A stretch of 5,465 nucleotides of DNA from an uncultured Acinetobacter sp. (lineage in GTDB: Bacteria > Pseudomonadota > Gammaproteobacteria > Pseudomonadales > Moraxellaceae), in assembly GCA_900771065.1 (NCBI GenBank), contig CAAGMP010000183.1:1-5465 (forward strand), given 5' to 3'. Below the pieces are notes generated by a model, which worked only from the letters and a program-made list of their open reading frames with translations, was not told where the DNA came from and ran no database searches. Positions 1-5,465 of the stretch are shown here, piece by piece. Numbering within the stretch: position 1 is the first letter of the stretch; every line of letters starts with the position of its first letter. The translations under genes were made by a program, and so were the position numbers.

Positions 1-1128
1 ATAAGGAATTTGCATTTGACGTAACTGTGTTTCTAAAATGCGTGCCTGAAAATTACCTCGATATAACACCGCATAATCTTTCCAGTTTTTGCCATTCATT
101 AATTTGTGCGTAATAATATCTTTAACGATGCGTTCAGCTTCATCATCATCATTACGGCAAGTAATAACGCGAATGACTTCACCGTGACCTTTATCTGACC
201 ATAATTTTTTATCAAAAATATGTGGATTATTGCCAATCACGCTGTTTGCTGCTTTTAGAATACGACTGGTTGAGCGATAGTTTTGTTCAAGCTTAATGAC
301 TTTTAAATTTGGAAAATCATTTTTAAGTAAAACCATATTTTCAGGCTTCGCACCACGCCATGCATAAATTGATTGGTCATCGTCACCTACGGCAGTAAAT
401 TGCCCCATCACACCAACAAGCAACTTGACTAAAATATATTGTGCAGTGTTGGTATCTTGATATTCATCGACCAATAAATAACGTACACGATTTTGCCATT
501 TATCACGTAATTCAGCATTTTCTTGCAATAAACGCGTTGGAATCACAATTAAATCGTCAAAATCGACCGCATTGTAAGCACGCAAATTACGTTCATAAAG
601 TTGATATAAATGGGCAATTCGCACATCATCTGCCGTTTGACAAGTTAAATGCGCCTGCTCAGGTGGAATTAAATCATTTTTCCAATCTGAGATTTTTTTC
701 ATGACTTTTGCAATTAATTCTTTGCTTTCTGCGCCCGATAAATTGTCACGCTGCATTAAATCCATAAGCACACGTTTACAGTCATCGGCATCTAAAATAG
801 AAAAATTGGCTTTTAATGAAGTATGTTTTAATTCCAAACGAAGTAAATTCAAACCAAAAGTATGAAATGTTGAAACAGACAAACCTTTTGCTTCGTCTCG
901 TGATAACAAATTCATAATCCGCTCTTTCATTTCTCGTGCGGCTTTATTGGTAAAAGTCATTGCAGTAATTCGGTGTGCAGGAATACCACAATGTTGCACT
1001 AAATAGGCAATTTTACGGGTAATGACCGAGGTTTTACCTGAACCTGCACCTGCAAGCACTAAAAGTGGACCTTGTGTATATCGCATTGCTTCGACTTGTT
1101 TTTCGTTAAGTTGATTCGCTAACGACAT
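1..1128 (-). CDS. rep: ATP-dependent DNA helicase Rep, N-terminal 376 residues (cut by window edge)
   Basis: Superfamily 1A 3'-to-5' DNA helicase that helps replication forks pass protein roadblocks and restart. The frame is open from ATG at 1126-1128 to base 1, giving 376 codons, a little over half of the usual 670-680. Motifs seen in order: Q motif around Q11, Walker A AGAGSGKT at 26-33, TFTNKAARE at 58-66, STFHTFG at 86-92, Walker B DEYQDT at 221-226, motif III VGDDDQSIY at 247-255 followed by AWRGA, and motif IV LEQNYRS at 280-286. Motifs V and VI lie outside the window. Segments such as ISDWKNDL and RVRYLLVDEYQDTNT fit E. coli Rep better than UvrD or PcrA, as remembered. The start is supported by AGGGG at 1136-1140, seven bases upstream. 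The gene is separated from its upstream neighbour by a terminator, so it is probably transcribed on its own. No frameshift or missing motif is seen. Confidence 0.96.
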   Translation of the reverse strand, partial: MSLANQLNEKQVEAMRYTQGPLLVLAGAGSGKTSVITRKIAYLVQHCGIPAHRITAMTFTNKAAREMKERIMNLLSRDEAKGLSVSTFHTFGLNLLRLELKHTSLKANFSILDADDCKRVLMDLMQRDNLSGAESKELIAKVMKKISDWKNDLIPPEQAHLTCQTADDVRIAHLYQLYERNLRAYNAVDFDDLIVIPTRLLQENAELRDKWQNRVRYLLVDEYQDTNTAQYILVKLLVGVMGQFTAVGDDDQSIYAWRGAKPENMVLLKNDFPNLKVIKLEQNYRSTSRILKAANSVIGNNPHIFDKKLWSDKGHGEVIRVITCRNDDDEAERIVKDIITHKLMNGKNWKDYAVLYRGNFQARILETQLRQMQIPY

Positions 1129-1157
1129 CAAAATTCCCCTGCATCAATGAACGATAA

Positions 1158-1186
1158 ATTATAGTGCTGCATGTGTTTCCTGCCTA
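1158..1186 (-). promoter_or_regulatory. Likely sigma-70 promoter of rep
   Basis: On the minus strand TAGGCA (1181-1186, four of six matches to the -35 consensus) lies 17 bases before a perfect TATAAT (1158-1163). Transcription would start near 1151, giving a leader of roughly 20 bases that contains the AGGGG ribosome site. It lies just past the upstream gene's terminator, where a promoter is needed. Inferred from consensus only. Confidence 0.55.
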
Positions 1187-1197
1187 ATTAAAATCAT

Positions 1198-1224
1198 AAA
1201 AAAACCACCAAGAAGGTGGTTTTT
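1198..1224 (-). terminator. Intrinsic terminator of the OmpA-domain lipoprotein gene
   Basis: The minus strand carries CCACC, loop TTCTT, GGTGG (1219-1205), followed by seven T (1204-1198). A flanking A-run/T-run extends the stem by five A-T pairs. It begins 18 bases past the stop codon at 1242-1244. On the plus strand the same hairpin is followed by only five T, and no plus-strand gene ends here, so minus is the meaningful direction. Confidence 0.88.
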
Positions 1225-1241
1225 GCATCTTAGCTTTCAAC

Positions 1242-1892
1242 TTATTGTAAAGCGTAAATGCTTAATTCAACACGGCGATTTTGTTCACGACCTTGTGGCG
1301 TTGCATTTGAAGCAATTGGATTTGCTGAACCTAAACCTTGCACATTCATATGTGAAGTAGGTACCCCTTGACCCGCTAAATAACTTGCCACTGCTTGTGC
1401 ACGTGCTTGAGATAATGGCAAGTTAATTGCATCAGAACCTGTATTGTCAGTATAACCTGTAATTAAGATTCCTGATTTGTTATCTTGAGTTAAAGTTTGT
1501 GCCAACTTATTTAAAGTTGCATAAAAGCTTGGTTGAATTGTAGATTGATTGGTTGCAAAAGTAATATTACCTGGCATGACCAAACCAATAGAACCATCTG
1601 GGTTACGACCTACTTCAACGCCTGTGCCTTCCATTTGTTTACGTAGTTCTTTTTCTTTATTGTCTAAATAAAGACCTGCGCCACCACCTAAAATAGCACC
1701 TAATGCCAATGCGCGGTTGTTTTGACTTGCTTTGTTACCACTTGCTTTAGAAATACCATAACCCGCAGCTGCACCGATCACAGAACCGATTACCGTTTTA
1801 TCGTATTCCATACCACCTGTATTACCTGTTGATTGACAACCAGATAATATAAGTGCACCCGCAGCTGCCGCTGAAATAACCAGTGCTCGCAT
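1242..1892 (-). CDS. yiaD: YiaD-like OmpA-domain lipoprotein with glycine-zipper segment
   Basis: A 216-residue envelope lipoprotein expected to bind peptidoglycan non-covalently while anchored by lipid. The signal peptide ends in the lipobox LSGC, so C19 is the predicted lipidated residue; Q follows at +2, which favours outer membrane sorting. Residues 33-76 hold two Gly/Ala-rich stretches (GSVIGAAAGYG and GAILGGGAGLYLD) typical of glycine-zipper segments. From about 106 to 213 there is an OmpA C-terminal domain; D149 in GYTDNTG and R164 in LSQAR match the pair that binds diaminopimelate in OmpA. Length, order and phrases such as GTGVEV and ANPIASN match E. coli YiaD (about 219 residues, from memory), so the symbol is by similarity. 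The start is supported by AAGGAG at 1899-1904, six bases before ATG. It is a single-gene unit ending in the terminator at 1198-1224. The family is many-membered, so strict orthology is unproven. Confidence 0.93.
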   Translation of the reverse strand: MRALVISAAAAGALILSGCQSTGNTGGMEYDKTVIGSVIGAAAGYGISKASGNKASQNNRALALGAILGGGAGLYLDNKEKELRKQMEGTGVEVGRNPDGSIGLVMPGNITFATNQSTIQPSFYATLNKLAQTLTQDNKSGILITGYTDNTGSDAINLPLSQARAQAVASYLAGQGVPTSHMNVQGLGSANPIASNATPQGREQNRRVELSIYALQ

Positions 1893-1916
1893 ATGTTTCT
1901 CCTTGTTTCATTTTGA

Positions 1917-1947
1917 TTTATAACGCATGGTAACATTTTTTTTTCAA
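1917..1947 (-). promoter_or_regulatory. Possible promoter of the YiaD-like gene
   Basis: On the minus strand TTGAAA (1942-1947) is followed by TATAAA (1917-1922) with a 19-base spacer, longer than the ideal 17. Transcription would begin close to 1910, leaving a leader under 20 bases that still includes AAGGAG. The region is so AT-rich that other -10-like sites occur further upstream, so this is only the best-placed candidate. Confidence 0.3.
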
Positions 1948-1958
1948 GAAATTCTTTT

Positions 1959-1987
1959 CTTACAATTTATAATAAATCTTTTATAAT
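1959..1987 (+). promoter_or_regulatory. Likely sigma-70 promoter of the acyltransferase operon
   Basis: CTTACA (1959-1964, four of six -35 matches) lies 17 bases before a perfect TATAAT (1982-1987). Transcription would start near 1994, giving a leader of about 68 bases before the preferred ATG at 2062. A second TATAAT at 1968-1973 lacks a good -35 partner. The divergent gene's promoter lies on the other side, so the 169 bases between the two start codons (1893-2061) appear to serve both genes. Confidence 0.45.
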
Positions 1988-2061
1988 TTAACGATAAACT
2001 TTACATATTTTTTACATGATTTTTTTGTAATGGTTTTTTTATGATTTACAAGGATCTGAAG

Positions 2062-2982
2062 ATGTCAAATCGTCAAAATTCACCTTCATTATTACAAAAG
2101 GTTAAAACAGGTTTGACTGTCGGAACGGTCATTACAGGCAATACATTTTTACATGGTCCACCTGTTTTAGCATTAGGATTAACCAAATTATTCAAAAAAT
2201 CAACAAAAATTGATGAAACCAACATCAAAATTACCAACAATTGGTTGCAGGTCAATAATTGGCTGATTGACCATGTATTACCCAATACGCAGTGGGACAT
2301 TGAAATTGATCCGAAACTTGAACTAAGTTTGAACGGACGTTATTTAATGACTTGTAATCACCAAAGTTGGGTCGATACAACTGTCAATCAATATTTTGGT
2401 TTGACACGCATGCCTTTGACACGTTTTTTTACCAAATGGGAATTAATTTTTATTCCATTTGTGGGACAAGCTTTCAAAATTTTAGGCTTTCCGATGATGA
2501 AACGGCATAGCAAAGCACAAATTGCAAAAAATCCTGAATTAAAATACCGTGATTTAATGGAAGCACGTAAAGCGTGTGAACAGTTACTGAGCCAACCTTT
2601 TACTTTACTTAATTATTTGGAAGGTACACGTTTTTCAACTCAGAAACATCAGCAGCAAAATTCACCTTATCAATATTTACTCAAACCCAAAGCAGGGGGG
2701 TTAGCCCTCGCTTTAAATATTTTAGGGCAAAAAATTGATGCTTTGGTCGATATGACCATTGTTTATCCTGACGGCGTGCCTGAATATACTGAATTTTGGC
2801 TAGGCGAAGTGCCACGTATCGCTGTTCATTTAAGAAAAATTGATTTACCTGATTGGATTTTATCTGGAAATTATGAAGATGACCCAATTTATCGCGAACG
2901 TTTTCAACAATGGGTTGACCAACTTTGGCGAGAAAAAGATGAATTAATCAGCCAAATGAAATTAAAACTTCACAACACCTAG
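2062..2982 (+). CDS. yihG: YihG-type membrane 1-acylglycerol-3-phosphate acyltransferase family protein
   Basis: PlsC-like (LPLAT) acyltransferase expected to move an acyl chain to a lysophospholipid, probably lysophosphatidic acid, at the inner membrane. The catalytic HX4D motif is H100-Q-S-W-V-D105, preceded by TCN. EGTRF at 187-191 is the substrate-binding motif, followed by KHQQQ and by PKAGGLALALNILG with YPDG, an order and wording that match E. coli YihG (about 310 residues, from memory). A hydrophobic N-terminal stretch at about 15-43 probably anchors it. I chose ATG 2062 (306 residues): AAGGA at 2050-2054 sits seven bases before it. ATG 2041 would add seven residues (MIYKDLK) but has only a T-run and no ribosome site before it. 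All catalytic residues are intact. The next gene starts 22 bases after this stop, suggesting cotranscription. Exact acyl donor and acceptor cannot be read from sequence; the symbol is by similarity. Confidence 0.9.
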   Translation: MSNRQNSPSLLQKVKTGLTVGTVITGNTFLHGPPVLALGLTKLFKKSTKIDETNIKITNNWLQVNNWLIDHVLPNTQWDIEIDPKLELSLNGRYLMTCNHQSWVDTTVNQYFGLTRMPLTRFFTKWELIFIPFVGQAFKILGFPMMKRHSKAQIAKNPELKYRDLMEARKACEQLLSQPFTLLNYLEGTRFSTQKHQQQNSPYQYLLKPKAGGLALALNILGQKIDALVDMTIVYPDGVPEYTEFWLGEVPRIAVHLRKIDLPDWILSGNYEDDPIYRERFQQWVDQLWREKDELISQMKLKLHNT

Positions 2983-3004
2983 GCTTCATCTATTTTGGCA
3001 AAAT

Positions 3005-4057
3005 ATGACCGACATACCCAAAAAACAAATTAAACCCACTTTTAACTTTGCAAAACAAGGCTCTTGGGGTTGGAAAATCGCTTTAGCTTATGATGTTTTT
3101 ATGATGTTTTTAATCATCATAAATTTATTTTTCTTAGCTTCAAATGCCATTTTAATGAGTGAGTTTTCAAAATGGTTGTTTGATTTTGTTCATCTTGGCG
3201 AAATTTTGCAGTTTTATCATCAAAAACTGCATCCTTGGGTCATTATTACCGAAGGTTGGTTTACTACTTTTTTGGTGGTGGAAATTATTGTACGTTGGAT
3301 TATTGCGATTACTTTAAAACAACATCAACGCTGGTTTTTTTTCCCATTTGTGCATTGGTATGAAATTTTAGCGATTATTCCACAATTTCGTTTTTTACGT
3401 TTGTTACGTGCAGGGGCAATTGCCTACCATTTACACGAACATGGTTATCAAGTTTTGCCAAAAAGTTGGTATGGTAAAATTGCGTTTTACTATAATTTGG
3501 TGATGGAAGAACTCACTAGCCGTATTGTATTAACCGTGCTTAACAACATTAAACGCGAATTAAAAACCAGTACCACGCACAAACAATTAATTCATGAATT
3601 GGTCGACAATCATCGTCAGTTATTTGCCGAAGCACTCTCTCAAATTTTACAAGAATCTCTTGGCAAAGAATTGCAATATCAGCGTTTTATGATTGCGCAA
3701 GATGTGGGAAAAGTGGTAAATCAAGCGATTGAAGATACCCCAGAATTGACGCAACTTTTACGTTTAATTCCAATTGTGGGCGGACGAATTGAACAACAAA
3801 TTCAAAGTATTGGACAGCGTTTAGGTGAAAACATTGCTCAAGGATTAATTGAACCATTTGCTAACAACAAAGCCGATCAACCTTTGACTAGCTATCGTTT
3901 TATTGCAGAAAAAATCAGTGAAATTGATATCACACATAATGAAAAAATTGAAAAATTAGTCGCTTCCGCTGTATTTGAATCGTTAGATGCAATTTCACGA
4001 CAAGTTAAAATTAAAGAATGGCAGCAACTATTAGATGAAAGTAAAAATGAAGCATAA
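3005..4057 (+). CDS. Uncharacterised membrane protein with voltage-sensor-like N-terminal domain and no pore
   Basis: A 350-residue protein I cannot name. Hydrophobic segments fall at about 24-48, 77-104 and 112-127, followed by a short arginine helix, as in S1-S4 of voltage-gated channels. The second segment has WFT at 85-87 and E93-IIV-R97, like the E-LTV-R of Shaker S2. The third has E120-ILAIIPQF, like D-IIAIIPYF in Shaker S3. R129, R132 and R135 repeat every third residue, as in S4. These comparisons are from memory. After residue 140 there is no further clear membrane segment and no GYG-like selectivity filter; about 200 helix-rich residues full of Q, E and K follow, probably cytoplasmic. 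This resembles stand-alone sensors (proton channels, voltage-sensing phosphatases) in layout only: no phosphatase motif is seen. The start has no good ribosome site, and no in-frame start lies between it and the stop 22 bases upstream, so it may rely on coupling to the acyltransferase gene. The gene is convincing; function is open. Confidence 0.85.
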   Translation: MTDIPKKQIKPTFNFAKQGSWGWKIALAYDVFMMFLIIINLFFLASNAILMSEFSKWLFDFVHLGEILQFYHQKLHPWVIITEGWFTTFLVVEIIVRWIIAITLKQHQRWFFFPFVHWYEILAIIPQFRFLRLLRAGAIAYHLHEHGYQVLPKSWYGKIAFYYNLVMEELTSRIVLTVLNNIKRELKTSTTHKQLIHELVDNHRQLFAEALSQILQESLGKELQYQRFMIAQDVGKVVNQAIEDTPELTQLLRLIPIVGGRIEQQIQSIGQRLGENIAQGLIEPFANNKADQPLTSYRFIAEKISEIDITHNEKIEKLVASAVFESLDAISRQVKIKEWQQLLDESKNEA

Positions 4058-4118
4058 AAAAATAAGCCTTGAATTTATTTAAAAATATTTTCACGATTGC
4101 CTAGAGAAATCAGTCAAA

Positions 4119-4147
4119 TTGCTCTACGATTTCGTTTTACTTACATT
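4119..4147 (+). promoter_or_regulatory. Candidate promoter of minCD
   Basis: TTGCTC (4119-4124) and TACATT (4142-4147) are separated by 17 bases, each matching about four of six consensus positions. Transcription would start near 4154, giving a leader of about 37 bases to minC. The 133-base gap before minC has no convincing terminator, so read-through from the upstream operon is also possible. Weak, consensus-based call. Confidence 0.3.
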
Positions 4148-4190
4148 CAGCTTCAACAATAACGCCCAATTTTGCGTTTGAGGAACAATT

Positions 4191-4889
4191 ATGGCTGACA
4201 TACAGATCAAAGGTAGAATGGTCAATGCCATCCGCATTATTTTAAAAACCAATGACCATGATCTTATTCAAAAAGAATTGGCACAATTACTGGAAAAAGC
4301 AGCACCACAAGGCGCTTTAGCAGTAATTGAAAGTACGGTTGAACAAGAACTGATTAGTTTAATTCAACTCTTAATTAGCCTCGATTTACAACCAATTGCC
4401 ATTACAGATGGCATTTTAACGCCACAAGCACAAGCAATTCAGTTTCCTATTTTGCCACCCGACCGTAAAATGCAAGTGGTACAAGCAACGCAAGAACAAG
4501 TTGCTGCGGTCAATATTGAACCAACTGAAGAGCAAAGCATTGAACTCGCACCTAGAGTGAATTCTTATCACAATGAGATCCTCAGAACGGGACAATCATT
4601 AACGCAAAAAAATGGCGATATTGTGATTAATGCCACAATAAATAATGGCTCTGAAGTGATTGCATCTGGAAGTATTCACATTTATGGCATAACTCGTGGT
4701 AGAGTAATCGCTGGTGCAAATGGTGATCATACCGCACGTATTTTTTGCCATAATTTAGAAGCAGAACTTGTTTCTATTGCGGGAACATATTGTGTTGCAG
4801 ATGATATTCCAGCCGAATTTCTAAAAAAACCCGTGCAAATTTATTTGAATGATCAAGCCGAATTGGTCTTTGAAGCATTGCAGTTTTAA
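4191..4889 (+). CDS. minC: Septum site-determining protein MinC
   Basis: Cell division inhibitor that is carried to the membrane by MinD and blocks FtsZ assembly near the poles. Its 232 residues match the usual length. Residues 1-90 form the N-terminal FtsZ-inhibiting domain, beginning with the typical IQIKGRM. A Q- and E-rich linker spans about 93-125. The C-terminal beta-helix domain that dimerises and binds MinD runs from about 130: RTGQ at 132-135 (RSGQ in E. coli), NNGSEVIASGSIHIYG at 151-166, RGRVIAGANGD at 169-179, and ELVSIAGTY at 192-200. All signature blocks are intact. GAGGA at 4180-4184 lies six bases before ATG once the extra A is counted as site, a strong ribosome site. minD follows after 69 bases in the same direction, the standard minCDE order, with minE expected beyond the window. 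The assignment is secure. Confidence 0.97.
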   Translation: MADIQIKGRMVNAIRIILKTNDHDLIQKELAQLLEKAAPQGALAVIESTVEQELISLIQLLISLDLQPIAITDGILTPQAQAIQFPILPPDRKMQVVQATQEQVAAVNIEPTEEQSIELAPRVNSYHNEILRTGQSLTQKNGDIVINATINNGSEVIASGSIHIYGITRGRVIAGANGDHTARIFCHNLEAELVSIAGTYCVADDIPAEFLKKPVQIYLNDQAELVFEALQF

Positions 4890-4914
4890 TGTATAAATAA
4901 CCATCAAAAAAAAC

Positions 4915-4931
4915 CCTTATTCTATATAAGG
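4915..4931 (-). terminator. Hairpin with minus-strand T-run between minC and minD
   Basis: CCTTAT (4915-4920) pairs with ATAAGG (4926-4931) around loop TCTAT. On the plus strand it is preceded by eight A (4906-4913), so only the minus strand reads stem, one G, then eight T like an intrinsic terminator. The stem is short with two G-C pairs. No minus-strand gene is visible here. It could stop antisense RNA from minD, or act on the sense mRNA as a processing or stability hairpin. Function uncertain. Confidence 0.4.
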
Positions 4932-4958
4932 TATTATGTATTTAACAGGAGTTACTCG

Positions 4959-5465
4959 GTGGCAAAAATTGTTGTCGTAACATCAGGCAAAGGTGGTGTT
5001 GGTAAAACCACAACAAGTGCATCATTTGCAACAGGTTTAGCCCAACGCGGTCATAAAACAGTCGTCATCGACTTTGACGTTGGCTTACGTAATCTTGATT
5101 TAATTATGGGATGCGAACGCCGTGTAGTTTATGATTTTGTCAATGTCATCAACAATGAAGCACGTTTACAACAAGCCCTGATTCGTGACAAAGAGCTTGA
5201 AAATTTATACATTTTACCTGCATCGCAAACACGCGATAAAGATGCATTGACCGATGAAGGTGTTGCACGTGTAATAGATGAATTGTCACAAGAATTTGAT
5301 TATATTATTTGTGATTCACCTGCGGGTATCGAACGTGGTGCTATTTTAGCCATGTACCATGCTGATGAGGCAATTATCGTTACCAATCCTGAAATTTCGT
5401 CTGTACGCGATTCAGACCGAATTATTGGTATGTTAGATAGCAAAACAAAAAAAGTAGAACAAAAC
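4959..5465 (+). CDS. minD: Septum site-determining ATPase MinD, N-terminal 169 residues (cut by window edge)
   Basis: Membrane-bound ATPase that recruits MinC and oscillates or concentrates at the poles under MinE control. The frame runs open from GTG at 4959-4961 to the window end, 169 of about 270 codons. It shows the deviant Walker A GKGGVGKTT at 10-18 with both signature lysines K11 and K16, switch I around D38 and D40 in VIDFDVGLRNLD, MGCERRVVYDFVNV at 50-63, ILPASQTRDKDALT at 85-98, Walker B CDSPAG at 118-123, and NPEISSVRDSDR at 143-154. Nearly every block agrees with E. coli MinD as remembered. The GTG start is favoured because AGGAG (4947-4951) sits seven bases before it and translation begins exactly at the family N terminus (AKIVVVTSGKGG); the nearby ATG at 4936 is out of frame and ends after 14 codons. 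The C-terminal membrane-targeting helix is outside the window. Confidence 0.98.
   Translation, partial: MAKIVVVTSGKGGVGKTTTSASFATGLAQRGHKTVVIDFDVGLRNLDLIMGCERRVVYDFVNVINNEARLQQALIRDKELENLYILPASQTRDKDALTDEGVARVIDELSQEFDYIICDSPAGIERGAILAMYHADEAIIVTNPEISSVRDSDRIIGMLDSKTKKVEQN

Noticed and set aside
441..704. Open plus-strand frame of 87 codons
   Set aside because: It lies wholly inside rep on the opposite strand, which has clear helicase motifs; the translated protein has no family features and no ribosome site. A shadow frame.
2073..2300. Open minus-strand frame of 75 codons
   Set aside because: It is antisense to the acyltransferase gene with no recognisable domain or supported start. A shadow frame.
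2695..2700. Run of six G in an AT-rich gene, as a possible phase-variation tract
   Set aside because: Six bases is short for slippage switching. It encodes the conserved Gly-Gly of the family motif PKAGG, which explains it.
2681..2887. Open minus-strand frame of 68 codons
   Set aside because: It is antisense to the conserved acyltransferase C-terminal half, with no domain or regulatory support. A shadow frame.
4054..4090. AAATAA...TTATTT inverted repeat after the sensor-like gene, as a terminator
   Set aside because: The stem is only A-T pairs with no G-C core, and the base composition makes such repeats frequent, so it would be too weak to call.
4936..4980. ATG-started 14-codon frame overlapping the minD start, as a possible leader peptide
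   Set aside because: It has no ribosome site of its own; the AGGAG there is placed for the minD GTG. Its length is within chance.

Overview
This AT-rich window looks like ordinary chromosome of a gammaproteobacterium, most likely Acinetobacter or a close relative in the Moraxellaceae. The evidence is the low G+C content and the close match of Rep, MinC and MinD to gammaproteobacterial proteins as I remember them. The genus is an inference, since no search could be run. I see no insertion sequence, phage gene, CRISPR array, tRNA or rRNA.

Layout: (1) 1-1128, minus strand, the first 376 codons of the Rep DNA helicase, cut by the left edge, with its own likely promoter at 1158-1186. (2) 1198-1224, a clear minus-strand intrinsic terminator that ends the next gene. 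(3) 1242-1892, minus strand, a YiaD-type OmpA-domain lipoprotein. (4) 1893-2061, a very AT-rich divergent promoter region. (5) 2062-2982, plus strand, a YihG-type membrane acyltransferase whose start I place 21 bases inside the longest reading frame. (6) 3005-4057, plus strand, an unnamed membrane protein whose N-terminal third resembles a voltage-sensor domain but which has no visible pore. (7) 4191-4889 minC and (8) 4959 onward minD, starting with GTG and cut by the right edge. minE would be expected just beyond.

The genes serve replication (Rep), envelope structure (the lipoprotein anchored between outer membrane and peptidoglycan), phospholipid acylation, and placement of the division septum (MinC and MinD). 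Genes 5 and 6 are 22 bases apart and probably form one transcript; minCD follows after 133 bases with a likely promoter of its own. The most notable item is the pore-less voltage-sensor-like protein. It lies between a lipid acyltransferase and the Min genes, whose MinD product is known to respond to membrane potential and lipid composition.
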